Shown: one piece after another, positions 1 through 47,361 of the stretch
Layout: every line of letters begins with the position of its first letter
Position numbering within the stretch: the first letter of the stretch is position 1
From: Symbiodinium natans
Taxonomy: Eukaryota; Sar; Dinophyceae; Suessiales; Symbiodiniaceae
Assembly: GCA_905221605.1 (NCBI GenBank)
Contig: CAJNDS010002217.1
Location: 113,501-177,500, forward strand
Direction of reading: 5' to 3'
DNA length: 64,000 bases
Program-made: the position numbers and the translations under genes
Notes under the pieces: generated by a model
The model's input: the letters and a program-made list of their open reading frames with translations, nothing else
The model's database searches: none
What the model was told of the DNA's origin: nothing

Positions 1-41
1 CCTTCAGCGGAGGCGTGTCAATCTGCGGCTCCAGTACTCAC

Positions 42-37118
<37,077 letters not shown>

Positions 37119-37427
37119 CTCGCGGATTCCCTCGTGGTGGTTTAGGGTTTACAAACCCTGAACCTTAAACACTACACCCCGAACCCTACAAGTACGAAAG
37201 GAAACTCCAAGCAACGGCGACCACCTCGCGGGGGGGAATGCGGCCTTTGGGCCGACCAAAGACGTAGCGCATCTGGGCACAGCCTGCATCAAAAAAGGCC
37301 ATTGCTCTAGGGTTTACGGTTCTAGTCTAGGGCTAGGGGTCTAAGGTTTAGTGTTTAGGTTTAGGGTTTTGAGGTTTCGGGTGCGAGTTTAGGTTTTCGG
37401 GCTTCAATAATTTAGGGTTAGCGGTTA

Positions 37428-38074
37428 AGGCTTGGAGCCTAGCAAAAGTCCGCTGCTGTGGTGGCTGCAAGGACTCGGGATCCGCGGGAGAGGCTTGGGG
37501 TAGATTTCTGGAATGGTCACATCGAGGGTGGCAAAGGAACCCAAACGACGGCTGGGATCGTAGAAAACGATGTCGGGTCTGATCTCCACCAAAGAGCGGA
37601 TGGAAAGCCTCTCAATCCACTGCTCCCCCATCATCCCATAGAAAGGCTGTCCCCAAAGCTCCATGTCAGGTGTTTTGAGCAGCAAGCTCATGCCCTCCGG
37701 AAGACCAAACTCATAGCGCTTGCTTCTGAAGTAAGACACGGGGTCCCCAGCCACACTTGCAGGGGATGGACTGGCAACGGGAGTCGGGCTCGAAGATGGA
37801 GAAGGGCTGGGACTGGAAGAAGGAAGATTCTCGTAGTACCACATGTCGTTATGAGCATTGTTCCCATAGAAATAGAGCCTCAGCGGGCTGTGGGTAACAC
37901 CCCCGGCCGCAGGCCCTTTGCCCGTACTCCTCTCCGGTGGTGCGGTTCCGGTTCCATCATCCACTTGGCTCCAAGCATTTGTGGCGATGTCATAAGACCA
38001 AAGCTCATCTGGTGACATACTGCCCCCCCAGAGGTAGATGATGTTGTTGGAAGGCCCGATCCCTGCGACATAGC
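37428..38074 (-). CDS. Kelch exon with Ser-Pro linker and post-kelch region
   Basis: Starting after a GAG acceptor, this exon encodes the kelch motifs YVAGIGPSNNIIYLWGG and DELWSYDIATNAWSQ, then a GTGTAPP loop and DMWYYE. A Ser-Pro-rich linker of about 30 residues follows, then about 100 residues with EIRPDIVFYD and FATLDVTIPE. That last stretch could be a diverged first D/A module of the repeat domain (inference). The frame is open to a stop at 37,425-37,427, but a donor may lie earlier. Kelch blades form beta-propellers that bind partners; the ligand is unknown. Confidence 0.7.
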
Positions 38075-38348
38075 CTCAATGGAACGGAACCTACCAACTC
38101 TACTACGACCTATAAGTCATAAACCCTTAACCCTTAAACCTACGCCCTGAACCCTAAACCTTTATAGTCCCTACCGCATCTCCAAACTCCAAACTCCATC
38201 TCCCAGCTCCCTCCGTTTATGATTGGAAACCAAAAGGGGGTTTCAAGATAGTTGGGAAAGGGGGTTTGAAACCCTGAATATAATCCTAAATAAAATCCAG
38301 TCATAACCATTTTACAAAGTTCGATGACCTGTGAAGCAGTCTAGAAGC

Positions 38349-38494
38349 CAGTCGTCGATGGTGGTGCTGTACCAGTGCCGTCGTGCGCCTGGGTCCACGT
38401 GTTGCCAGTCAAATCGAAGTACCAAAGGTCAGTGCCCGTTCCGGAGTCAACCCATCCTCCGTAGACATAGGCTCGGTCACGTGAGCTGTCGAGC
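38349..38494 (-). CDS. Kelch exon
   Basis: 146 nt, phase 1 to phase 1, acceptor TTAG. It encodes SSRDRAYVYGGWVDSG, then DLWYFDLTGNTWTQ and DGTGTAPPSTT: one kelch blade with its diagnostic GG pair, aromatic WYFD and distal Trp. Its GC donor leaves a G that combines with GC at the start of the next exon to give Gly, making STTG-YVAGIG across the 274-nt intron. Confidence 0.75.
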
Positions 38495-39139
38495 CTAAGC
38501 ACGAGAAGAGAAACAACAACTGTGAAGAACCTAGGCTCTACATCAGGTAAGGCTTGAACACTTACATGGTTTAGGGTTCGGGTTTATCGGGTTTAGTGTG
38601 AAAACAGGCAGAAAGACTTGAACCCTCAGCCCGGAAAACCCTCAAAGCTTACATGCCTCGAGCCCCCACCCTCTGCCCGAGAAGCTAAATCCTAAACTTA
38701 AAAACCCTCAACCTTAAAGCCTAAACCGTCAACCCTCAACCCAACACCCAAAACCCTTTAACCCAAAAGGCTTGGGGTTTTCGAGTTACGAGGTCTGGGG
38801 TTTTGGGGTTTCCGGCTTGGGGTTTAAGGTTTAGGGCTTGGGGTTTAGATTTTTGGGTTTAGGGCTTACGGTCCAGGGTTTAGGGTCTGGGGTTTATGGT
38901 TTAGGGTTTAGGGTTAGGGCACCAGCGCTTTCGCAAGTGGTGGCTAGGGATGGTAAACCCTAACCCCAAGGTCCTAAACCCTAACCCCGAAACCCTAAAC
39001 CCCAACCCTAAACCCTAAGACTTAAACTCTACACTCTAAACCCTAAAACTTGAACTCTAAATCCTGAACCCTATAGAACTTAAACTCTAAGACTCTAAAT
39101 CCTACAAAAAAAAAAAAACCCGAAACCACAGCCAATCAC

Positions 39140-39196
39140 AAGTTTGGCTTCTGTCCACGCGTTCGTTGCCGTGTCAAAGTACCACATATCATTCAA
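39140..39196 (-). CDS. Kelch exon (partial blade)
   Basis: 57 nt, phase 0, acceptor CAAG, donor GTGATT. It encodes LNDMWYFDTATNAWTEAKL, the second half of a kelch blade. The loop and GG strand that should follow are not found in 38,500-39,130, which is telomere-like sequence. Either a small exon was missed or the propeller is broken here. Confidence 0.6.
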
Positions 39197-41330
39197 CTTG
39201 CAGCAGGCCCTGGGGAATGGGTCTCAGCAGATTCCTTTCTAGGTATAAGTAGAGTTATAAGTAAGGGACTGGTTTAGAGTTTAGAGTTTAGGGCTAAGTA
39301 AGGAAATCGAGGTTCTAATCCCAGCTTCCCTGCATGCAATGCGTGGGCTTGCGATGGGTGCAGGAATTTCAGCCCGAGGCTGTGGCGGGGCCGGGGGGGG
39401 GGGGGGGCGGGGGCAGTGAACAATTTCAGGGCGGAGGCTTTTGTGGGTTTAGGGTTTCGGGTTACGTTTTTGGGGCTGGATCCTTGAGCGAATTCACTTG
39501 AAACCTTCTTTGAGAAGTCTCCGCAATGATCTTACCACTAGCTGGTTAGCTGGCTGGCTGGATCCGCGCAGCCATTTAGCAGGCAAAAAGCAGAATGTGC
39601 ATGGCGCCACAGCCAGAGCGATCCCCAGCCGGAGTGAGTCAAGCGGAGTAAGTCAAGAGAAGTAAGCCAAGCGGAGTAAGTCAGGCAACGTTTTTCTCCA
39701 AAGAACCCTTCGCAGAGCTTTTTCGGGAACTAATGAGCTGCATTTTTGCTCGGACGCCTCTCTTAGGGTTTATGGAATTCCTTACTGTTTATGATCACCA
39801 GCTAAACACGAGCAGCACTTGGGCTGTAGATGCGGTACGTAGATGGTTACCTTCTCGTCCCGAGGTTACCTGCAAAGCTCAACCCTAAACCCTGCCCCCA
39901 ACCTTAAAGCCTAAACCCTAAACTACACACCTTAGACCCTAAGGTTCTGATTCGCTAGCCCGAGCTTCAGAATCTATCTTAAACCTAAACCCATAACCCT
40001 AGATTTCGGGTTTAGGGTTTGGGGTTCAGCTTAGGGTTTAGGGTTAAAAAATTTGGATTAACCAGAAAACCTGAATCCTAAACTTCCTCAAGCCCCAAAC
40101 CCCTAACCTTTAAACCTTTGGTTTGGAAATCAGAGCTTGATCGTGAAGAGCTTGAGGTTATGGATTTTAGGGTTTGGGGCTTAGGCCTCAAGATCCTCAA
40201 GGTTTAGGGGTTTAGGATGCCTAAACCCCAAACCCTAAACCCGAAACTCCCAACCCGAAGCCCTGAACCCTAACCCTGATTTTGCACTAAGGGGCTAGCT
40301 CATAATCTTGATCCACCTGGATCAGCAAAACCCTAACCACCAAACCTCGAAACCTTAGATTTGATCCCGTTCTAGCTATCAATAGAGTTACAGTGGTTAG
40401 CTTCAGGGCTTAGATTGCAGGGCTTAAGGATTAGGGTTGAGAGTTTAGGGTTTAGGGTTTCGGGTTAGGCTTAGGTGCAGGGTTTAGGCTCCAGGGTTGT
40501 AAGTTAGGCTATAAGTAGGGGTAATTGGGGCGATAACCTCGCAGACCTTGCCTGTAGCCCTAATTATTCCAAGAAGGGAATCAATTCGCAGGGTTTTAAC
40601 GGGCTAGTAAACGGGGTTCAGGGTTGGTTTTATCCACCAGTCATCCCACTTAAGTAGTTATACCTCCGTTTTTTAATCTCCGATTTACTGACCATTCACC
40701 ACCCCCAACCCGACACCCCAAACTCAAACCCTAAACCCTGAATCCTAAACCCTTAACTCGCAACCTTAAGCCTAAACCCTTAACCCTAATGGGTAACCCT
40801 AAGTGGCATGGACCTTTAGGGTCTATTTGGCACTTCCTTTTTGTTTGCTATTTAAACGGTTCAATTCACACATACAATTTGTGGGGTTTAGGTTTAAGGC
40901 AAAATTTATGGCTTAGGGCTAGTTCGGTTCACGGCTCAGGGCTCCCATGTTTGGCATCACATCTCTTATTTTCCTAGGGCTTCGCCACCTACCTCTCATT
41001 CCGTTTTCCATTCAACCCTCGTCTAAGGGTCTGGTGTTTGCGATAAATATACTACTTTAAAAAAATCAATAATAACATAAATAACGCTAACTACAGGAGC
41101 TGCTGGAAATGACAAACCCTGAGCGCCCTCAAGTGTGTTGCTTTAATTAAGACGATAATATACTCTTTTGTTGATAAATATTCCCATGACCATATTGTTG
41201 TTTCAGCCGCTTTTAGCCTTTTCCTATTAGTATTGTTTTTGTTTACCTGATATAACACCAAGGAAGGGGAAAGGGAAAACACCACTTCATCTCGATGTGT
41301 TTATCTCTCCTTTCCTTCCCTCTCAAGATT

Positions 41331-42862
41331 AGAGATAGAGAGGAGAAATGAAGGACAAAGACCGTGGAAGAAAGGCGTGAGCAATGCTCGGGACATAAGT
41401 GTAAGGGGTGAGGAAAAGGAACAGTGGATAACGAAAACAAGTGTCCTGCTTGACCCCTTTTTGTTCTCCAAGCGGCCCTCGTTTCACCATCGCTTCCTTC
41501 TTCCTCTCCTTCATTGTTTTTGTTTCCTTCACCCTGTTCCCCTATCTGTCGCTCTTCCACTGTCTTCCTTCTTCCTCTTCTCCCTAATTGTTGTCTCCTT
41601 CTCTTTGCTTCTCTATCTGTCTCCATCTCTCTCACTCCGGTGCTCCCCGGCGTTTTCTGTTCAATTGCTCATCCTTTCTGACTTTACGAGGCGGACCCTG
41701 TACAAACGATGGGTCCTGTTCTGGACATGGTCCCGCACTGCCTCTTTCCACACACTCCAGACCCCTCTGAGCCGCCCCAAGAGTTTCGGGCGGCCTTCAG
41801 AGAGCGTCTCCCAGGGGCCTCCAAGAGCCCCCATATTGCCAAGAAGAAAAACCACACAGAGACATGTAGAGAAGTAGTTACGAGGAGCTGGAGAAGTCCT
41901 CCTTCCATCATATCATTCCCTTCATTCTCCTTGCTTAACCTTGCCCTTCTTCTACCCCCCCCCCCTACTTAATGACAAAAGGAACAGAGGAAGAAAGGGC
42001 CGCAAAAGGGACACAAGAAAGGGAGAGTGCAGAAAGCGGGCGCACGAAGAGCGAAAACGAAAGGAAGGAGAAAGAAAGCTTCTTAAAGACAATAGCATTC
42101 CGAAGAACAACGAAATCCTGTCATTTATTGAAATACTGGATGGACTCGTTGATTCCTTTTCAAATGAAGGGTTCTATCGTTCACGGTGTTCCTTAGAACA
42201 GGAGGGCCTTTCAGGACAACGCCCTCATCTGTATTCAACATAGGCAGGGCTACCTCTGATTAAGAATACACGGAACGGTTCATTCTAAGAAAATAAACTC
42301 TCTCATTTCAATCGGAGCGGACGGACCCACTCATCTATCAAGAAAAGAGCCGAAAGCATTTGGGAGGAATTAAAATACGAATGAGGGGCTATCGCAGTAT
42401 CCTTTTGTCTTCTGACACGGATTCTTTGACAGAAGGGGTTCCTGCCTCTTGTTTCTTTCAAGAAAGGGAGGCTTTCGAGTGGCAAGGGGCGAACTCACGC
42501 CCACCCCAGTCTTTGGGGCCACTCTGAAAACAGCTTGGAGAGGACAGTTGCTTCTCTCTCCTTTTTCTGTTTCTCTATCTCTTGCTCCGTGTCTGTCGTT
42601 CTCCTTCCCTCCTTCTGCGAATCTGCTTCTTTCAATATCCACCAGGGCCCCGCCGTTTTCGGGTTCCTTGAAGGGGCTCCCTGAAAGGGCCTCCCAGGGG
42701 TTTGAGAGAAGACCGCGAAAGGGCAAAAGGGGACACTTCTTGAAGGATGTTGAATGGCAAGTAAAAAACGGGAGGGGCGAGGAGGAAAGAGGAAAGAACA
42801 AGAAGAAGGAAGAGGGGAAGAGAAAGGAATGATGGCAGGAAGGAGGGAAGGAGGCAGAGAGG

Positions 42863-42912
<50 letters not shown>

Positions 42913-42922
42913 CAAAGAGAAG

Positions 42923-42993
<71 letters not shown>

Positions 42994-43040
42994 AAGAGAA
43001 AAAGATGGAGAGAGATACGATGAATAAAAGAACCACACTC
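41331..43040. repeat. 1.7-kb element, copy 1 of a near-identical direct duplication
   Basis: It starts near AGGAGAAATGAAGGACAAAG and ends near GAGCTATTTAAAGGGTG-like sequence, with polypyrimidine- and polypurine-biased stretches throughout. It contains a GA array at about 42,840-42,990. It matches 44,326-46,022 almost base for base. It carries about 30 bp (ACTTAATGACAAAAGGAACA and following, about 41,966-41,998) that copy 2 lacks. Open readings in both strands are Ser/Leu or Arg/Glu-rich and not convincing proteins. No terminal inverted repeats were recognised. Its nature (transposon, organellar insert or other) is unknown. Confidence 0.85.
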
Positions 43041-43057
43041 AGCTATTTAAAGGGTGT

Positions 43058-43470
43058 GAAGATGCTCCGGGGAGAATTCCCGGGCATCTTCAATCTTCAA
43101 TCTTCAAACACAGGGCCGATTAAGCACTCCACCTGCTGCTTAATCGGCCCTTGGATTGAAGATTGAATATTGAATATGCCGGGGAACTCTCCCCGGAGTA
43201 TCTTCAACACCAAACCCCTGCCGATTAAGCACTTCATCTGCCTAACCGGCCCAGGGTTGAGAATCTAGGATTGAAGGTGCTCCGGGGAGAGTTCCCGGGC
43301 ATGTTCAATCTTCAAACCCAGGGCCGATTAAGCAGGTGGAGCGCTCAATCGGCCTTGAGGCCGAAGGATCAGGACTGAAGATGCGCGGGGAGAGCTTCCC
43401 GGCATCGTCAATCTTTAAGCTTCCAACCCAGGGCCGATTAAGCAGCTGGAGCGCTTACTCGGCGATGGGG
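43058..43470. repeat. Tandem array of GC-rich hairpins between the two 1.7-kb copies
   Basis: Three to four diverged units carry CTCCGGGGAGA, CCCGGGCAT, TTCAATCTTCAA and GGGCCGATTAAGCA. The first unit is a near-palindrome spanning 43,058-43,205, with a perfect 14-bp inner stem (43,113-43,126 pairing with 43,137-43,150, 10-nt loop). Later units near 43,280, 43,380 and 43,430 keep the same blocks but have imperfect stems. Confidence 0.85.
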
Positions 43471-43479
43471 TCCAGTAGT

Positions 43480-44325
43480 TCAATATTTCATATGCTCTGC
43501 TAAAGTCCGTAGCATTTTCAAGCCCCCCTCCCAAAGACCCATCTGTATTTTGGTGTTTGGGATACCGTAAACCAAAGCTAAATGAAAGGGAAGAAGTCCC
43601 TTTTTCCTCTGCCAATCTTCTTCCTCCCACTCCTCTCTTCCTCTCCTATTCCTTTCTTAGCATAGAGCATGGAGTGGTGAGAGGGAAGGGGTGAAAGCGG
43701 ATGAGAAAAGTGACAGAGAGGGCAGGGCGAAATCTTCATTTCCTTGCCTTTTTCGTCCCTCTCACCTCTCCTTCTCATCGTTCTCTTGCTTTCTCGTTTG
43801 AGAAGGATGTGGAAAGGAGGGAAGGGCAGGGCATGGAACAAGGGGGGCGAAGGCGGAACACAGAGAGGGGGGGGGGGGCGAAATCGAGTGAGAAAGGATG
43901 GAACAAGCAAGAAATGAGGAAAAAAAGAAGAGGAAGCGAGAGATACCCTATCCCATCCCAATGTTGCTGTGTCTCAGGGGCCCCGGGAGTTGGCAGGGGC
44001 TCCCGGGAGCCTCCCGAATGTAGGGGCCTTTAGAGGCTAGAGCTTCCAGTAGCATCCAACCCTCCCTCCCAGCTCGACATGAGACATTGCCTCTCCTCCC
44101 CTCCCTCACCTCTTCCTTTCCTCGCAGAAAGAGACAGATCATAGTCCGCCATCTTATAATGCCCTTCCTTCTCCTTGCTTATCCTTGCCTTTTCTATCCC
44201 CCCACCTTAATGGCAAAAGGAACAGAAGAGGAAAGGCTCATGGGCTGGACACGAGAAAAGCGAGAGCAGGGTCAAGGAGGAGAACGAACATGGAAAAGAC
44301 AGGAAGGAGAGCTAGAGCGAGGATA
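43480..44325. other. Spacer between the 1.7-kb copies
   Basis: Purine/pyrimidine-biased sequence without a supported gene. The stretch 44,160-44,240 (CTCCTTGCTTATCCTTGCC, then AATGGCAAAAGGAACAGA) is a diverged partial copy of 41,925-41,990 in copy 1, so the spacer itself contains fragments of the same family. Confidence 0.6.
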
Positions 44326-46022
44326 GAGAGATAGAGTGGAGAAATGAAGGACAAAGACCGTGGAAGAAAGGCGTGAGCGATGCTCGGGACATAAGTGTAA
44401 GGGGTGAGGAAAAGGAACAGTGGATAACAAAAACAAGTGTCCTGCTTTACCTCTTCTCTTTCCCTCTTGATCTTCCCTGACCCCTTTTTGTTCTCCAAGC
44501 GGCCCTCGTTTCACCATCGCTTCCTTCTTCCTCTCCTTCATTGTTTTTGTTTCCTTCGCCCTGTTCCCCTATCTGTCGCTCTTTCACTGTCTTCCTTCTT
44601 CCTCTTCTCCCTAATTGTTGTCTCCTTCTCTTTGCTTCTCTATCTGTCTCCGTCTCTCTCACTCCGGTGCCCCCCGGCGTTTTCTGTTCAATTGCTCATC
44701 CTTTCTGACTTTACGAGGCGGACCCTGTACAAACGATGGGTCCTGTTCTGGACATGGTCCCGCACTGCCTCTTTCCACACACTCCACACCCCTCTGAGCC
44801 GCCCCAAGAGTTTCGGGCGGCCTTCAGAGAGCGTCTCCCAGGGGCCTCCAAGAGCCCCCATATTGCCAAGAAGAAAAACCACACAGAGACATGTAGAGAA
44901 GTAGTTACGAGGAGCTGGAGAAGACCTCCTTCCATCATATCATTCCCTTCATTCTCCTTGCTTAACCTTGCCCTTCTTCTACCCCCCCCCAGGGCCGCAA
45001 AAGGGGCACAAGAAAGGGAGAGTGCAGAAAGCGGGCGCACGAAGAGCGAAAACGAAAGGAAGGAGAAAGAAAGCTTCTTAAAGACAATAGCATTCCGAAG
45101 AACAACGAAATCCTGTCATTTATTGAAATACTGGATGGACTCGTTGATTCCTTTTCAAATGAAGGGTTCTATCGTTCACGGTGTTCCTTAGAACAGGAGG
45201 GCCTTTCAGGACAACGCCCTCATCTGTATTCAACATAGGCAGGGCTACCTGTGATTAAGAATACACGGAACGGTTCATTCTAAGAAAATAAACTCTCTCA
45301 TTTCAATCGGAGCGGACGGACCCACTCATCTATCAAGAAAAGAGCCGAAAGCATTTGGGAGGAATTAAAATACGAATGAGGGGCTATCGCAGTATCCTTT
45401 TGTCTTCTGACACGGATTCTTTGACAGAAGGGGTTCCTGCCTCTTGTTTCTTTCAAGAAAGGGAGGCTTTCGAGTGGCAAGGGGCGAACTCACGCCCACC
45501 CCAGTCTTTGGGGCCACTCTGAAAACAGCTTGGAGAGGACAGTTGCTTCTCTCTCCTTTTTCTGTTTCTCTATCTCTTGCTCCGTGTCTGTCGTTCTCCT
45601 TCCCTCCTTCTGCGAATCTGCTTCTTTCAATATCCACCAGGGCCCCGCCGTTTTCGGGTTCCTTGAAGGGGCTCCCTGAAAGGGCCTCCCAGGGGTTTGA
45701 GAGAAGACTGCGAAAGGGCAAAAGGGGACACTTCTTGGAGGATGTTGAATGGCAAGTAAAAAACGGGAGGGGCGAGGAGGAAAGAGGAAAGAACAAGAAG
45801 AAGGAAGAGGGGAAGAGAAAGGAATGATGGCAGGAAGGAGGGAAGGAGGCAGAGAAGGAGAGAGACAGAGAGAGACAGAGACAAAGAGAAGAGAGAGGGA
45901 GCGAGAGAGAGAGAGAGAGAGCGAGAGAGGGAGAGACAGAGAGAAAGCGAGAGCGAAAGAGAAAAAGATGGAGAGAGATACGATGAATAAAAGAACCACA
46001 CTGAGCTATTTAAAGGGTGTTA
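44326..46022. repeat. 1.7-kb element, copy 2
   Basis: Direct, near-identical copy of 41,331-43,040, offset by about 3.0 kb. It differs mainly by about 30 extra pyrimidine-rich bases at about 44,447-44,477, loss of the 41,966-41,998 segment (junction near 44,991), a shorter GA array (about 45,850-45,960) and scattered substitutions. Both copies end at a GAGCTATTTAAAGGGTGT-like boundary. Confidence 0.85.
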
Positions 46023-46389
46023 AGTCTTTTAGAGAGCCCATAATTTGAACATTTTGAATAATTGAATTCAGGTCTTCATTTTTTATAGTATTTTGATTTC
46101 AGGTCTTCATTTTTTCATAATATTTGGGAGGCTCAAGATATCACATTGGGCGCAATCACTGTAACTGAACGATGCAAACAGTTTTAGTTATGGTTACCGC
46201 AAAATATTAAACTGTAGGGTGGAGACCAGAGACCTCAATCATACGATTTGTTTACAAAAATGCACTTCTTGTAGCCTGGTAAAGATCTTGAAGCATTGAA
46301 AAAGTAAGACTGCAACAACGTTAAGGAACGTTGTTGTTTTGCAAAACCTTAAAGCACCATCATTGCTTTAACGAAAAGGTTCGATTTGA

Positions 46390-46650
46390 ACCTTGATATG
46401 TCCTCAACATCAAAAAACGAAAGGTTTGTTTATCAACCTGGTGCGCCTGCGTTTTTGCGTAAACCCTAGTGTGTCCTAAACTTCAAAAACGACGGGATTT
46501 TTGTAAGCCTGGGTGTGCCCCCATCCTCGAAAACGAAGGTGTGTTTGTAAACACGTTCAAGCGAAAGGGTTTTAATTTTTGTAAACCCTAGCATAGGGTT
46601 TTTGTCAGCCCTAGCGTGCCCTCAACCTCAAAAACGAAAGCTCCTTTTAA
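46390..46650. repeat. Degenerate tandem repeat with CTCAAC-AAAAACGAA core
   Basis: Four or five units of roughly 55-75 bp share CCTCAACATCAAAAAACGAA-like blocks followed by TTTGTTTGTAAACC-like or TTTTGTAAACCCTAG-like blocks. The stretch 46,023-46,390 shows no recognisable feature. Confidence 0.6.
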
Positions 46651-46739
46651 ATATTAAAATCTCTTAACATCCTTAAAACCTAGAAAATTTCAGCGTAGAA
46701 GAAGGCAAGGATTTTTCAAATTTAAAAAGGGGTCCCGGG

Positions 46740-47300
46740 GTCTCAGGGTTAGGGGGTAGGCGCTGAGGCTCTTAGGAGCTTAGGAGCTTAGGGTTTAGGG
46801 TTTAGGTTTAAGGATTTCGGAGCCTAGGAGTATAGGGTTTGATTTAAGGTTTAAGGGTAGGCGCTTAGGCGCTTAGGAGCTTAGGAGCTTAGGAGGGTTT
46901 AAGGATTTAGGGGGTAGGCACTTAGGTGCTTAGGACCTCAGGAGCTTAGGGTTTAGGGTTTAAGGGTTTAGGGGTTTAGGGGTTTAGGGGGTAGGCGCTG
47001 AGGCTCTTAGGAGCTTAGGAGCTTAGGGTTTAGGGTTTAGGGTTTAGGTTTAAGGATTTCGGAGCCTAGGAGTATAGGGTTTGATTTAAGGTTTAAGGGT
47101 AGGCGCTTAGGCGCTTAGGAGCTTAGGAGCTTAGGAGGGTTTAAGGATTTAGGGGGTAGGCACTTAGGTGCTTAGGACCTCAGGAGCTTAGGGTTTAGGG
47201 TTTAAGGGTTTAGGGGTTTAGGGGTTTAGGCGGTAGGCGCCGAGGAGCTTAGGAGCTTTGGAGCTTAGGGTTTAAGGATCTACTAGTGCAGGGGGTAGCT
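46740..47300. repeat. 240-bp tandem duplication of telomere-like sequence
   Basis: A unit of about 240 bp made of GCTTAGGAGCTTAGGAGC, TTTAGGGTTTAGGG and GGTAGGCGCTTAGGCGC blocks occurs twice in near-perfect tandem (about 46,749-46,985 and 46,986-47,230), followed by a partial diverged third copy. Confidence 0.85.
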
Positions 47301-47361
47301 TAGGAACTGGTTTAAGGTTTTAAGGGTTGAAGAAGTAGGCGCTTAGGCGCCTAGGAGCTTG

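Larger units (their letters stand above)
37140..41010. repeat. Degenerate TTTAGGG/CCCTAAA telomere-like sequence
   Basis: Outside the kelch exons the interval is largely degenerate plant/alga-type telomere repeat, alternating between TTTAGGG-like and CCCTAAA-like orientation over tens to hundreds of bases. Relatively clean stretches lie near 38,880-38,915, 38,985-39,020 and 40,010-40,045. A G-rich run lies at about 39,391-39,412. Between 39,200 and 41,000 I see no gene. Confidence 0.8.

Noticed and set aside
41377-41877. 166-codon plus-strand reading, repeated in the second 1.7-kb copy
   Set aside because: Leu/Ser/Phe-rich translation of pyrimidine-biased DNA. The opposite strand is equally open, and the indels between copies are not codon-sized.
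43058-43470. Hairpin array as a CRISPR array
   Set aside because: Units are diverged palindromes without regular unique spacers, in a eukaryotic context.
46740-47300. A true chromosome end
   Set aside because: The TTTAGGG-like sequence is degenerate, interrupted and internal, with other sequence on both sides.
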